Source: Nitrospirillum pindoramense
GTDB lineage: Bacteria; Pseudomonadota; Alphaproteobacteria; Azospirillales; Azospirillaceae
Reading direction: 5' to 3'
Assembly: GCF_007827955.1 (NCBI RefSeq)
Contig: NZ_VITR01000002.1
Coordinates: forward strand, 1-64,000
DNA: 64,000 nucleotides
The notes beneath the pieces were generated by a model. That model did no database searches, had not been told where the DNA came from, and saw only the letters and a list, made by a program, of their open reading frames with translations. Both the position numbers and the translations under genes were made by a program. Shown here piece by piece: positions 46,499 to 57,964 of the stretch (position 1 is the first letter of the stretch; every line of letters begins with the position of its first letter).

Positions 46499-48235
46499 CT
46501 AAGCCGCCGCGTGGGGAATCAAGGCGGGGGGCACCAGGCGGCTGGCGGCCAGGGTCTCGCACAGCTTGAAGTAGTTGTCCCGGCGTTCCGTCGCGCTGTC
46601 GAAGCGCTCCAGATAGTTCAGAATGAACTCCGGCCGGCGCAGGGCCGTGGTCAGCGTGTCGCTGGCGAAGGTGCGGGCCCTGCCCTCCGGCAAACCACCG
46701 CAGGTGTTGATGAGGGCCAGCATGCGGTCGGCGAAGCCCATGGCTTGGTTGCCGACAATGTCCGTCCGCACCGTCTCGAACAAGGCGCTGTCCAGGATGT
46801 CCAGGATTTCGCGCTTCGAAGCATCGGGCAGGCCCGCGTTCTGGATGCGGTCGGCCAATTCGCTCAAGGGCGGGATGATGTCCATGCGCCGGTTCTGGCA
46901 GCCCATGTCCCAGACGATGTCGTCTGGCACGATGAGCGAGCGCAAATAGGGCGCCAGCTTGGCCCGGGCCTGCCGTCCCGGCGCCATGTTCACCAGGCTC
47001 AGCACCAGATTGATCTTGGCGTACGTGCCGCGCGCCATGGCCATGACGTCGGCCATGGCTTCGGGCTGGATCAGCTTATCGGCGCGCAGCGCGATGGCTT
47101 CCTGGATTTCCTCGTCATTCACCAGGGACGGCGCCGTGACCTTGAGATGGTCCTGGATGCGGACCAGGGCGCGCAGTTCATCCTGGATGTGCCGCTCGCC
47201 ATGGAAAGGCAGGCGCGCATGCAGATGGCGCAGCAGACCCAGGCGCAGTTCCGCGAGGGTGCGGGGCAGCACGCCCTGGGCCAGCAATTCGGACAGGGCG
47301 ATGACGCCCGGCGGATGGCTGCCGCCGGCGTCCATTTCCACCTTGCCCAACTTGCCGACATAGAGGTTGATGGCGTTCAGCACCAGTTCGATGCGATCGG
47401 CCTCCTTCCCCACCAGTTCCCGCAGCGCCAGGGAGGAGCCCATGATCTCCGCCGCGATGCTGTCGATGATGCGCATCTCGCGCACGGTCAGGTCGGGTGT
47501 GAACAGCCGGAACAGCCGGTCCAGCTTTTCCATCCAGGTCTTGGTGCCCGCCAGATAGGCGGCGGTGGCGCGGTAAAGGCCGGGCATGGGGTCGGCCCCG
47601 CCGGCGGCCAGCTTTTCCGACAGCGCCTTCAGGCCGCCCGGCGCCAGCGGCGGCACAGGGTTGCCCTTGGCCTTGGCCACCAGACGGCTGAGGCCGTCAT
47701 CCACCATGGCCATCAGTTCCTTCATGCGCGACACGGCGGTCTGCTGACTGCCGCGCACCTGCTGGCTGGCCAGGCGTTGCAGGGCGCCCTGCACCAGGGT
47801 GCCGGCGTTATCCAGAGCCCGCGCCGCCACCTCGTAATACAGCACTTCCAGCGGGGTCAGCCGGTTCTCATCCAAGTAGCGGGCGAACAGGCCCCGGATG
47901 ACCTGGCGCTGGATGTCCCCGGTGAAATCCTCCGGCTTGTCACACCAGGAGGCGTCACGGCCGGGGTTGGCGATCTGCAGCGGGTCCGTCTCCGCCACGC
48001 CGGGGCGCAGGCGCTTGCGCACCGTGATATGGCTTTTGAAGTCGTGGTCCAGATAGTCACGGCGCCGGACGATGCGCACGCCGTCGACCTCCTTGCGGTC
48101 GATGAGCAGGGCGGCGGCCGGCTCGATCTGCCGCAGATCGGGCCCTTCCTTGACCAGAAGCCACTGGTCATTGTGCAGGCTGTGCAGCTCGAACGCGGTT
48201 TTCACCGTTCCGACCAGATGCTGTTGCCTTTCCAC
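46499..48235 (-). CDS. Large conserved-looking protein of unknown function
   Basis: The product is 578 aa from GTG 48235 (alternative TTG 48256) and I do not recognise a family. It is soluble, with no signal peptide or transmembrane segment, and appears mostly helical (for example LASQQVRGSQQTAVSRMKEL and MRIIDSIAAEIMGSSLALRE). A short N-terminal part (LLVKEGPDLRQIEPAAALLI) may be beta-rich. No nucleotide, metal or catalytic motif is clear; cysteines are few. It precedes a 239-bp gap before serC on the same strand and has its own gap upstream, so it is probably monocistronic. Confidence 0.7.
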   Translation of the reverse strand: MERQQHLVGTVKTAFELHSLHNDQWLLVKEGPDLRQIEPAAALLIDRKEVDGVRIVRRRDYLDHDFKSHITVRKRLRPGVAETDPLQIANPGRDASWCDKPEDFTGDIQRQVIRGLFARYLDENRLTPLEVLYYEVAARALDNAGTLVQGALQRLASQQVRGSQQTAVSRMKELMAMVDDGLSRLVAKAKGNPVPPLAPGGLKALSEKLAAGGADPMPGLYRATAAYLAGTKTWMEKLDRLFRLFTPDLTVREMRIIDSIAAEIMGSSLALRELVGKEADRIELVLNAINLYVGKLGKVEMDAGGSHPPGVIALSELLAQGVLPRTLAELRLGLLRHLHARLPFHGERHIQDELRALVRIQDHLKVTAPSLVNDEEIQEAIALRADKLIQPEAMADVMAMARGTYAKINLVLSLVNMAPGRQARAKLAPYLRSLIVPDDIVWDMGCQNRRMDIIPPLSELADRIQNAGLPDASKREILDILDSALFETVRTDIVGNQAMGFADRMLALINTCGGLPEGRARTFASDTLTTALRRPEFILNYLERFDSATERRDNYFKLCETLAASRLVPPALIPHAAA

Positions 48236-48605
48236 TGGGACCCTGGCTCCGACCAATAGCGGGGCGCGGCCGTATGATTAATACAGCTTAAACGCCCAAT
48301 TTTATAACTGCGTGGCCCCATCATCCCGCATCCAACGGGCCGGGTAAACGGTAATGTCCGCAACCACCACTTCCGGGAGCGGCATACCAGGGTAAATCAT
48401 CGGCGAACGCCACCCCGGGTTGGGCTAGCCCGGAGCGGAAGGGCCGACTCGCCGGATGGGGGCAGACCAACCGGTGTCATACCCCTTCCGACTCCGAGGC
48501 AGGGCCGCATCCTCCCCAAAAGGCATGGTCGGGATCAATCGGCTGAACGGCATAGGCCCCGTCGGCGCCCAGCGATGGCCAGGCACCGGCACCCGATGCC
48601 GTGCA
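48236..48605. other. Intergenic region (370 bp) without recognised content
   Basis: The part next to the unknown gene is AT-rich (around 48275-48310, ATGATTAATACAGC and AATTTTATAACTG), suitable for a minus-strand promoter, but no exact box pair is assigned. The rest towards 48605 is GC-rich with a short CCGGG/CCCGG hairpin near 48404. Reading frames here are shadows with no ribosome site. Confidence 0.4.
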
Positions 48606-49415
48606 TCAGATGTGGATGTGTCCTTCCAGGAACAGCACCGCGTCGCCGCTGATATGCACGCGGTCGCCCACCAGCCGGCAGGCCAGCGCCCCACCCCGGC
48701 GCGACACCTGCCGGGCGGACAGGCGGTCAACACCCAACCGTTCCGCCCAGTAGGGGATCAGGGTGCAATGCGCGGAGCCAGTGACCGGGTCCTCCAGCAC
48801 ACCCTTGGCCGGGGCGAAGAAGCGGGACACGAAGTCCACGCCCGGTTCGTCGCCCGGGGCCGTGACGATAACCGCGAAACGGTCGATGCCCATGAGCCCG
48901 GCCGCATCGGGCGTCAGCGCCCGCACATCGGCGGCATGGTCGTATACCACCAGATAGTCCCGCGCGGCCAGGATGGCGGCGGGCGCCGGACCGCCCAAGG
49001 CGGTCACCAAGCCGGGATGAACCGTATCCGGCACCTGGGGGGCCCGGGTGGGGAAGTCCAGGGTCAACCGGCCCTCCTCCCCCCGTGTCACGGTCAGCAA
49101 GCCCGCCTTCTGGGTGCTGAACACCACCCGTTCCTTCCCAGGCTGGAGGATGTTCATGATCAGATGCGCCGTCGCCAGGGTGGCGTGGCCGCACAGGTCG
49201 ACCTCCACCTCGGGCGTGAACCAGCGCAAACCCCAGGCGCCCCCGTCGGCGTCACCCGGCGGCACGGCGAAGGCGGTTTCCGACAGATTGTTCTCCGCCG
49301 CGATGGCCTGCATCTGCGCGGCCGGCAACCAGGCTTCCAAAGGCACGACCGCGGCGGGGTTGCCGCTGAACACGGCGCTGGTGAAGGCGTCGATCTGATA
49401 GATGGGCAGGCGCAT
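48606..49415 (-). CDS. PhzF-family isomerase-like protein
   Basis: The 269-aa product belongs to the PhzF/diaminopimelate-epimerase-fold family. It begins MRLPIYQIDAFTSAVFSGNPAAV, typical for PhzF, and has NNLSETAFAV (the catalytic Glu), DLCGHATLATAHLI and DPVTGSAHCTLIPYWAERLG. In phenazine pathways PhzF isomerises DHHA; most genomic relatives have other, unknown roles, and no phz genes are here. AAAGGAG precedes ATG 49415. It is divergent from a MocR-type gene, with which it shares a short intergenic region. Confidence 0.88.
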   Translation of the reverse strand: MRLPIYQIDAFTSAVFSGNPAAVVPLEAWLPAAQMQAIAAENNLSETAFAVPPGDADGGAWGLRWFTPEVEVDLCGHATLATAHLIMNILQPGKERVVFSTQKAGLLTVTRGEEGRLTLDFPTRAPQVPDTVHPGLVTALGGPAPAAILAARDYLVVYDHAADVRALTPDAAGLMGIDRFAVIVTAPGDEPGVDFVSRFFAPAKGVLEDPVTGSAHCTLIPYWAERLGVDRLSARQVSRRGGALACRLVGDRVHISGDAVLFLEGHIHI

Positions 49416-49464
49416 GGCGATGACACTCCTTTGCGGGGATGGCCCTGTCTCCGTATGAAGGCAG

Positions 49465-49538
49465 ATGACAATAGGCACAATCCCGGAATAGAACAGGGAC
49501 ATTACTCCCATCAATGTGGATATTGTCGCCATGACAAT
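49465..49538. promoter_or_regulatory. Repeated ATGACAAT sites in the phzF-mocR divergent region
   Basis: ATGACAAT occurs twice in direct orientation (49465-49472 and 49531-49538), and its partial inverse ATTGTC is at 49522-49527. MocR-type regulators typically bind direct repeats in such divergent regions. The call is inferred from position and repetition. Confidence 0.45.
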
Positions 49539-50922
49539 GATGGAGAAACAGCCGCGCTGGCTACCCGACATCAGTCAGCGTCCTGGGCCGCGCTATCGCG
49601 CCATCGCCGCCGCCTTGCGGGACGACATCGACAGCGGCGCGCTGCCCATCGGCGCCAAGCTGCCCACCCACCGTGACCTGGCCTGGCGCCTGGGCGTGAC
49701 CGTGGGCACCGTCACCCGCGCCTATGCCGAGGCGGAACGCGGCGGCCTGATCGGCGGCGAGGTGGGGCGCGGCACCTTCGTGCGCGACCCCCGCCCGGCG
49801 GAGGCGCCCGGGGACGACAGCGGCATCATCGATCTGTCGGTGAACGCCTTGACCCAACACCCCAACGAGGACCGCTTGCGCCGGGCCCTGGCCTCCCTGG
49901 CGGAGCGCAACGATCTGTCGGGCCTGATGCACTATCCGCCCGTGAACGGCAGCGCCCGTCATCGCCAAGCGGGCGCCCTGTGGATCGAACAGACCACCGG
50001 GTTGGCCGTCGACCCGGCCCGTGTGCTGCCCACCGCCGGGGGACAGAACGCCATGCACCTGGCCCTGGCCGCCATCACCCGGCCGGGCGATAGCCTGCTG
50101 GTGGAGCAACTGTCCTATCCGGCGGTGAAGCCGCTGGCGGGCCTGCTGGATCTGCGGCTGGTGCCGGTGGCCATGGATGGCGAGGGGCTGCTGCCCGACG
50201 CGCTGGAACAGGCGGCGGACGCGCATGGCGCCCACGCCCTCTATTGCATGCCCCGGCTGCACAACCCCACCACGGTGACGCAAGGGGCGGAGCGGCGACG
50301 GGCGGTGATGGCCACCTGCCGCCGTGCGGGCATCCGGGTGGTGGAGGATGATGTCTACGGCTTCCTGGCCGATGGCCCGGACCTGCAGCCCCTGGCGGCG
50401 CTGGACCCGGAGCGGGTGCTGTTCCTGACCAGCCTATCGAAGAACCTGATGCCCGGCCTGCGCACCGGCTTCCTGCTGTGCCCGCCGCCCCTGATGGACC
50501 GGGTGCGCACCCTGCTGCGCGCCACCCTGCTGGGCGTCAATCCCCTGGGCGCGGAACTGGCGGCGGAATTCATCCTGTCGGGTGCCGCCCTGGAAAGCGC
50601 CACCCAGCGGCGGGCCCTGGTGGCGGAACGCCAGGCCCAGGCGCGCCGCCTGATACCCGGCGCCACCTCCGACACCGCCTGCCCCCACCTGTGGCTGAAC
50701 CTGCCCGAGCCCTGGCGGCGGGAGGACTTCGCCCGCGCGCTGCTGGCCCGGGGCGTGCGCGTCACGCCGGCCGACGCCTTCGCCGTGGCCCGGGGGGACA
50801 CGCCGCATGCCGTGCGCGTCTGCATCGGCGGGGTGGAGCGGACGGACTTGCTGGAACAGGGCCTGCGCACCGTGGCCGCCCTGCTGGCGGAGCCGGCGGC
50901 GATGGGCGAGAGTTTCGTCTGA
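49531..50922 (+). CDS. MocR-type GntR regulator with aminotransferase domain
   Basis: The product (about 463 aa) has an N-terminal winged-helix GntR domain (RYRAIAAALRDDIDSGALPIGAKLPTHRDLAWRLGVTVGTVTRAY) and a C-terminal fold-type I aminotransferase domain. The PLP lysine is in LFLTSLSKNLMPGLRTGFLL. MocR proteins use PLP as an effector to regulate adjacent genes, so it likely controls the divergent phzF-like gene and itself. The start is uncertain: GTG 49516, ATG 49531 and ATG 49537/49540 are all possible and none has a good ribosome site. Confidence 0.88.
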   Translation: MTMMEKQPRWLPDISQRPGPRYRAIAAALRDDIDSGALPIGAKLPTHRDLAWRLGVTVGTVTRAYAEAERGGLIGGEVGRGTFVRDPRPAEAPGDDSGIIDLSVNALTQHPNEDRLRRALASLAERNDLSGLMHYPPVNGSARHRQAGALWIEQTTGLAVDPARVLPTAGGQNAMHLALAAITRPGDSLLVEQLSYPAVKPLAGLLDLRLVPVAMDGEGLLPDALEQAADAHGAHALYCMPRLHNPTTVTQGAERRRAVMATCRRAGIRVVEDDVYGFLADGPDLQPLAALDPERVLFLTSLSKNLMPGLRTGFLLCPPPLMDRVRTLLRATLLGVNPLGAELAAEFILSGAALESATQRRALVAERQAQARRLIPGATSDTACPHLWLNLPEPWRREDFARALLARGVRVTPADAFAVARGDTPHAVRVCIGGVERTDLLEQGLRTVAALLAEPAAMGESFV

Positions 50923-50928
50923 AGCGCC

Positions 50929-51741
50929 TTACGGGAAGGGCCGGACGGTGTGCGCGTGGTTCAGGGGGCCGTGGCCGCCACCGAAGCCGGGGGCCGTGCG
51001 GATGGCCTCCTGCACGTAGGCGTGCGCCCGGGCCACCGCCTGGGGCAACTCCAAACCCTGGGCCAGGCCGCAGGCGATGGACGACGCCAGCGTGCAGCCG
51101 GTGCCGTGGGTGTGGACCGTCTCAACGCGGGGAGCGGTATAACTATGCTCCCCACCCCGGGTGACCAACAAATCGGTCACCACGGGACCGGCGCGATGGC
51201 CGCCCTTGACCAGCACGGCCTGGGCGCCGAACTCCAGCAGACGGTCGGCCGCCCGGCGCATGCCGCCCAGGCTGTCCCCCTCGAAACTCTCCGGGGGCAG
51301 GCCGGTCAGGGCGGCGGCCTCGACCGTGTTGGGGGTCAGCAGGGTGGTGATGGGCAGCAGGCGCTCGATGGCCACCGACAGGGCACGGTCTTCCAGCAGG
51401 CGCTGGCCGCCCTTGGCCGCCATCACCGGATCGACCACCAGGGCGGGCACGCCCACCTCGCTCAGCACCTCGGCCACCGTCTCGATGACCTCGGCCGATG
51501 CCAGCATGCCGGTCTTCACCGCGTCGGCGCCGATGTCGGCCAGGCACAGCCGCATCTGCAGGGCGATGAAGTCCGGCGGGACGGGCATGACGGACCGGAC
51601 ACCGTGGGTGTCCTGCGCCGTCAGGGCGGCCACCGCCGTCATGGCATAGCCGCCCAGGGCCGTGACCGACTTTATGTCCGCCTGAATGCCGGCACCGCCG
51701 CCGCTGTCGGACCCGGCGACGATCAGGACGCGGCCGCGCAT
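50929..51741 (-). CDS. thiD: Hydroxymethylpyrimidine/phosphomethylpyrimidine kinase
   Basis: The 270-aa ribokinase-fold enzyme phosphorylates HMP and HMP-P in thiamine synthesis or salvage. Diagnostic sequences are IVAGSDSGGGAGIQADIKSV near the N-terminus, VVDPVMAAKGGQRLL, TPNTVEAAALTG and the anion-hole HTHGTGCTLASSIACGLAQG. It lies 4 bp downstream of glmM at the end of the tol-pal-linked cluster, so it may be the last gene of a long transcript. It converges with the MocR-type gene with six bases between stops. No TPP riboswitch is seen. Confidence 0.95.
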   Translation of the reverse strand: MRGRVLIVAGSDSGGGAGIQADIKSVTALGGYAMTAVAALTAQDTHGVRSVMPVPPDFIALQMRLCLADIGADAVKTGMLASAEVIETVAEVLSEVGVPALVVDPVMAAKGGQRLLEDRALSVAIERLLPITTLLTPNTVEAAALTGLPPESFEGDSLGGMRRAADRLLEFGAQAVLVKGGHRAGPVVTDLLVTRGGEHSYTAPRVETVHTHGTGCTLASSIACGLAQGLELPQAVARAHAYVQEAIRTAPGFGGGHGPLNHAHTVRPFP

Positions 51742-51745
51742 GGTC

Positions 51746-53125
51746 TTATTCCGCCACCTTGGCGGCCGGCGCCGGCGCCACGTCCTTGATGGCGGCGACG
51801 ATGTCGTCCACCACCGCCGTCACCAGGCCCTGGTCATCGCCCTCGGCCATGACGCGGATCAGCGGCTCTGTACCCGACTTGCGGATCAGCACCCGGCCGG
51901 TGGCGCCCAGCCGCGCCTCGCCGGCCCGGATGGCGTCCTGGACGCTGGCGGCGGCCAGGGGGGTGGCCCCGCCTGCCGGATCGAAGCGCACGTTCTTCAG
52001 CACCTGGGGCAGCGCCTGGAAGACGCGCAGCACCTCCGACGCCGGCTTGCCCGACTGCTGGATGACCGCCAGCACCTGCAAGGCCGCCACCAAGCCATCG
52101 CCGGTGGTGCCATGGTCGGACAGGACGATGTGGCCGGATTGTTCGCCGCCCACGTTGAAGCCATGCTCGCGCATATGCTCCACCACGTAACGGTCGCCCA
52201 CGGGGGTGCGGGCCAGGCTCAGGCCCCGGCCCTTCAGGTGCAGTTCCAGGCCCAGGTTGGACATGACCGTGGCCACGACACCGCCGCCGCGCAGGGTGCC
52301 GGCATCGGCACAGGCGCAGCCGATCAGGGCCATGACCTGGTCGCCGTCGATCTGGGTGCCGGTTTCGTCCGCCAGGATCAGGCGGTCGGCGTCACCGTCC
52401 AGGGCGATGCCCAGGTGGGCGCCATGGGCCACCACGGCCTCCCGCATCGCCTTGGGCGCCGTGGCGCCGCAGTCCTTGTTGATGTTGAAGCCATCGGGCG
52501 CGACAGCGACGGGGATCACCTCGGCCCCCAGTTCCCACAGCACCTTGGGCGCCACCTTGTAGGCGGCGCCATTGGCGCAATCGACCACGATCTTCAGTCC
52601 GTCCAGGCGCAGGCCGCGCGGGAAGGTGGCCTTGGCCTGCTCGATATAGCGGCCAATGGCGTCGTCCAGGCGCTGGGCGCGGCCCAAATCCTTGGCGCCG
52701 GCCAGATCACCGGCGAAGCCCTCCATCATGCGCGCCTCGATGGCGGCCTCAACCTCGTCCGACAGCTTGTAGCCGTCCGGCCCGAACAGCTTGATGCCGT
52801 TATCGTAAAAGGGGTTGTGGGAGGCGGAGATCATGACGCCCATGTCCGCCCGCAAGGAGCGCGTCAGCATGGCCACCGCCGGCGTGGGCATGGGGCCCAC
52901 CAGGGTCACATCCATGCCCATGGAGACGAAGCCGGCCACCAGCGCCGGTTCCAGCATATAGCCCGACAGGCGGGTGTCCTTGCCGATGACCACCAGATGG
53001 CGGTGATTGCCACGCCGGAACTGCAAGGCGGCCGCCATGGCCACTTTCAGGGCCGTTTCCGCCGTCATGGGCTCGGTATTGGCCGTGCCCCGGATGCCAT
53101 CGGTACCAAAGAGTTTACGCGCCAT
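51746..53125 (-). CDS. glmM: Phosphoglucosamine mutase
   Basis: The 459-aa enzyme converts glucosamine-6-phosphate to glucosamine-1-phosphate for peptidoglycan and LPS. It begins [20 protein letters not shown], has the phosphoserine loop [20 protein letters not shown], the metal loop DGDADRL, the sugar loop GGEQSGHI and the phosphate loop [15 protein letters not shown]. The length is normal (about 445-460). It follows folP by 22 bp and precedes thiD. The ftsH-folP-glmM order is also known in gammaproteobacteria. Confidence 0.97.
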   Translation of the reverse strand: MARKLFGTDGIRGTANTEPMTAETALKVAMAAALQFRRGNHRHLVVIGKDTRLSGYMLEPALVAGFVSMGMDVTLVGPMPTPAVAMLTRSLRADMGVMISASHNPFYDNGIKLFGPDGYKLSDEVEAAIEARMMEGFAGDLAGAKDLGRAQRLDDAIGRYIEQAKATFPRGLRLDGLKIVVDCANGAAYKVAPKVLWELGAEVIPVAVAPDGFNINKDCGATAPKAMREAVVAHGAHLGIALDGDADRLILADETGTQIDGDQVMALIGCACADAGTLRGGGVVATVMSNLGLELHLKGRGLSLARTPVGDRYVVEHMREHGFNVGGEQSGHIVLSDHGTTGDGLVAALQVLAVIQQSGKPASEVLRVFQALPQVLKNVRFDPAGGATPLAAASVQDAIRAGEARLGATGRVLIRKSGTEPLIRVMAEGDDQGLVTAVVDDIVAAIKDVAPAPAAKVAE

Positions 53126-53147
53126 CGTCTTTCACGCCATCAGAAGT

Positions 53148-54263
53148 CTAGATATCCCGACCATGCAGCGCCTGCCACAGGGCCCGCGCCTGCACCGTCT
53201 CCGCCACATCGTGCACCCGCAGGACATGCGCGCCCCGGTCCAGGCAGGCAAGGCCGCCAGCCAGCGACCCCGCCAGCCGATCCTTGGGCGCCTCCCCCCG
53301 CGACAGGGCCGCCAGGAAGCGCTTGCGCGAGAGCCCCACCAGCAGGGCGCAGCCGGTGCCATGATAGAGCGCCGTGTGGCGCAGAATGTCCAGATTATGC
53401 GCCACCGTCTTGCCGAAGCCGATGCCGGGGTCGATGGCGATGCGCCCGCGCGGGATGCCGGCGGCCACGCACGCCTCCACCCGCGCCATCAGGTAATCCA
53501 TCACGTCCAGGGCGGCGTCGGTGTAGCGCGGCTCCAGCTGCATGGTCCGGGGATCGCCCTGCATATGCATGAGCACGACCGGGCAGCCGCGCGCGGCCAC
53601 CAGGGCCAGACTGTCGGGATCACCCTCCAGCGCGCTGATGTCATTGATGATATGGGCGCCGGCGTCCAGCGCCGCCGCCATGACCGGGGCATGGCGGGTA
53701 TCGACGGAGAGGGTCGCCCCCGCCGCCGCCAGCGCGCGGATGACGGGCACGACGCGCGCGGCCTCCTCCGCCGGCGACACCGGGGCGGCGCCGGGGCGGG
53801 TGCTCTCCCCACCGATATCCAGGATGTCGGCGCCCGCCGCCATCAGCGCCCGGCCATGGGCGATGGCGGCATCGGCCGCGGCATAGTCACCGCCGTCGGA
53901 AAAGCTGTCGGGCGTGACGTTGACGATGCCCATGACCAGGGGGCGGGAAAGGTCCAGGCCGGCGAAGGCCGGGCGGGGCGCCGACAGGGCGGCCAGGCGC
54001 CGTTCAAGCGCTGGCCCCACGCCTGCCACCATCGCCCAAGCCGCCAGGTCGTGCAGGTCCATCACCTTGCGGGCGACCGCATCAGGGCGACGCACCGCCA
54101 CCTCCACCTGGGTGAAGGACAGGGCCGTGCCCGCCAGCGGCTGGCCATCGGGGGCATTCAAGCCGGACAACAGGCCCACGGGGGTCAGATACACGTCTTC
54201 GGCGGCAACGGGGGCCCCGGACACCCACGGGTCCAAGGGGACGGAAGGCAGGTCGGATGGCAT
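53148..54263 (-). CDS. folP: Dihydropteroate synthase with N-terminal extension
   Basis: The 371-aa protein catalyses condensation of pterin pyrophosphate with p-aminobenzoate in folate synthesis, the sulfonamide target. The core starts at about residue 105 with LVMGIVNVTPDSFSDGG and has ADILDIGGESTRPGA, LSVDTRHAPV, INDISAL, VLMHMQGDPRTMQ, AIDPGIGFGKTVAHN and LVGLSRKRF. About 100 residues precede the core, more than in E. coli (about 280 aa total). AGAGGA before ATG 54263 supports the start. The extension is known in relatives I believe, but its role is not. Confidence 0.95.
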   Translation of the reverse strand: MPSDLPSVPLDPWVSGAPVAAEDVYLTPVGLLSGLNAPDGQPLAGTALSFTQVEVAVRRPDAVARKVMDLHDLAAWAMVAGVGPALERRLAALSAPRPAFAGLDLSRPLVMGIVNVTPDSFSDGGDYAAADAAIAHGRALMAAGADILDIGGESTRPGAAPVSPAEEAARVVPVIRALAAAGATLSVDTRHAPVMAAALDAGAHIINDISALEGDPDSLALVAARGCPVVLMHMQGDPRTMQLEPRYTDAALDVMDYLMARVEACVAAGIPRGRIAIDPGIGFGKTVAHNLDILRHTALYHGTGCALLVGLSRKRFLAALSRGEAPKDRLAGSLAGGLACLDRGAHVLRVHDVAETVQARALWQALHGRDI

Positions 54264-54359
54264 GAATGTCCTCTCACGCAACGCCGCGATTCTAGTCCCC
54301 TGCCCGCGCCGGCGTCACCCGCCCTGGGAACAGCCCTGCCCCACCGCAGACCGCCACCG

Positions 54360-54397
54360 AAAAAACAAAACCCCCGGCGCCTGGGGGCCGGGGGTTT
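54360..54397 (-). terminator. Terminator after ftsH
   Basis: AAACCCCCGGC (54368-54378) pairs perfectly with GCCGGGGGTTT (54387-54397), and on the minus strand it continues as TTTTGTTTTTTC. It separates ftsH from folP, so folP probably also needs its own promoter. Confidence 0.92.
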
Positions 54398-54418
54398 CGC
54401 GACGGGGTCTAGCCTGGA

Positions 54419-56359
<1,941 letters not shown>

Positions 56360-56473
56360 GTCTCTCAGCCTTTCCTCGACAACCGCGCCCTGCCACCCGG
56401 TCCGCATGATCGGTTTCAATGGCGGGGGCCGCAGCCCACCCGATGAATATGCCACCCACCGGGTCTGTTCCCA

Positions 56474-57940
56474 TTAGATAATGACGCGCGCGTCCGAGAC
56501 AACTGCCATCACGTTTAGTCCGGTCTCCATGGACGGCAAAAACGGGGGAGGCGCGAGGGGCGACAGCGGACGGAAAGCCAGCCGGGGCAAGGCCCCCTCC
56601 CCCTCCAGCCCGCCAGCCGGCCCGTTGCCCCCGCCGGCAAGCGGCCCCATGGCCCAATCCAGATGTGGCACCGCCACCAGCGTCCCACCCGACCGCAGGG
56701 CCGGCAAGGTGGGCCATACCGCCTTGGGAATCCGAGCGAGCGCCGCCAGATCCAGCGCGGCCAGCCGCCGGGCGTCGGCCGCGCCCAGGGCGCCCAGGGT
56801 CAGGCCGGGGACGATGCCGCCGCCGATTGCCTGAAACCGCCCATCCCAGCGCGCCCCCGCCCCATCCAGGGGAACGGGCGGCGCCATGCGTCCCACCTGG
56901 CGCAACAACAGCAGCCGGCGTCCCGCCCCGGCGCCGGCCAGACGCCGCGCCTGGCAACCGGCCAGGGTCAGGGCCAGGGCGCCGGCGTCCGTCTCCCAAA
57001 GGCCCGGCAGCGCCGCCAGCAGCCGCTCCGCCCCCTGCGGTGAGGCCGGATAAGGCTGGCCACCCAGCGCCGCCGCCAGGCCGGACAGCAGGCGCAGGGC
57101 AACCGGCCGGGGGATGTCCGTCAGCAGCGCATCGGCATCCACCACCGCGTACCCCTCTGGCGCCAGCAGCACATGGCGGGCGACGGCATCGGCGACGGCA
57201 CCGTCCAGTGCCGCCCGCGCCCGGCCCGCCGCCACCGCTTCGGCCAGCAGCGGCGCCACGGGCAGCCCCTGGCGCCGCAGGCGGACCCGGGCATAGCGGT
57301 CCATGAGGTTGGAAGGGTCGTCGATCCAGGGCTGGCCGAAGGTGCCGCAGGTAGCGGCCAGGTCGGCGCGTCCGACAGCCAGCAGGGGCCGCAGCAGGCG
57401 GACATCGGCCAGCGCGCGGGCCGCGGCCATACCGGCCATACCATCGGCGCCACTGCCGCCGGCGCGCCGCAAGGCCACGGTTTCGGCCTGGTCCTCGCGA
57501 TGATGGGCCAGGCACAGATGCAGGATGCCCCGGGCCCGGCAGGCGCCGGCCAGCAGGTCATAGCGGGCTCGCCGCGCCGCGGCCTGCAAACCGCTGGCGG
57601 GCTTCGGCCCGGTCCAGGTGAGAATGGTGTGGGCGATGCCCCGGCCGGCCAGCCAGCGGCCGACCTGCGCCGCTTCCGCCGCCGACTCCGGCCTTAGGGC
57701 GTGATCGACGGTCAAGGCCAGGACCCCGCCCCCCCGGGCGCGGGCCCAGCGATCGGCCAGCAGGGTCAGGGCCAGGCTGTCACGGCCACCGGAAACCCCC
57801 ACCGCCAGAAGGGGGGCGTTCTCGAACGGCCCCAGGGGCGCCATGAGGCGGTCGAACAGCGCGTCGTCGACGGCAACCCCGTCCGACCCGCCATAGAGGA
57901 CCGACTCGCCATCGCCCATGTCGCCCCCTGTCGTCGCCAT
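56474..57940 (-). CDS. tilS: tRNA(Ile)-lysidine synthase
   Basis: The 488-aa enzyme changes C34 of tRNA-Ile2 (CAU) to lysidine, making it read AUA. The PP-loop is AVGVSGGRDSLALTLLA, followed by VDHALRPESAAEA and LCLAHHREDQAETVALR; IDDPSNLMDRYARVRLRR is also typical. The C-terminal part is more variable and Gly/Ala-rich. ATG 57940 is used; ATG 57919, with AGGGGG upstream, is an alternative. A probable substrate tRNA gene is at 14085-14160. It lies between cpoB and ftsH. Confidence 0.93.
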   Translation of the reverse strand: MATTGGDMGDGESVLYGGSDGVAVDDALFDRLMAPLGPFENAPLLAVGVSGGRDSLALTLLADRWARARGGGVLALTVDHALRPESAAEAAQVGRWLAGRGIAHTILTWTGPKPASGLQAAARRARYDLLAGACRARGILHLCLAHHREDQAETVALRRAGGSGADGMAGMAAARALADVRLLRPLLAVGRADLAATCGTFGQPWIDDPSNLMDRYARVRLRRQGLPVAPLLAEAVAAGRARAALDGAVADAVARHVLLAPEGYAVVDADALLTDIPRPVALRLLSGLAAALGGQPYPASPQGAERLLAALPGLWETDAGALALTLAGCQARRLAGAGAGRRLLLLRQVGRMAPPVPLDGAGARWDGRFQAIGGGIVPGLTLGALGAADARRLAALDLAALARIPKAVWPTLPALRSGGTLVAVPHLDWAMGPLAGGGNGPAGGLEGEGALPRLAFRPLSPLAPPPFLPSMETGLNVMAVVSDARVII

Positions 57941-57964
57941 CCCCGCCCCCGGGGTGCGCGGGGC

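Noticed and set aside
46271-48259. 662-codon plus-strand frame opposite the unknown protein
   Set aside because: The two frames compete. The minus-strand product has balanced helical composition; the plus-strand one is Gln/His/Gly-rich and covers the serC promoter.
48425-48733. 102-codon minus-strand frame between the unknown gene and phzF
   Set aside because: It overlaps the phzF 3' end in another frame, lacks a ribosome site and has Arg/Pro/Trp-rich composition.
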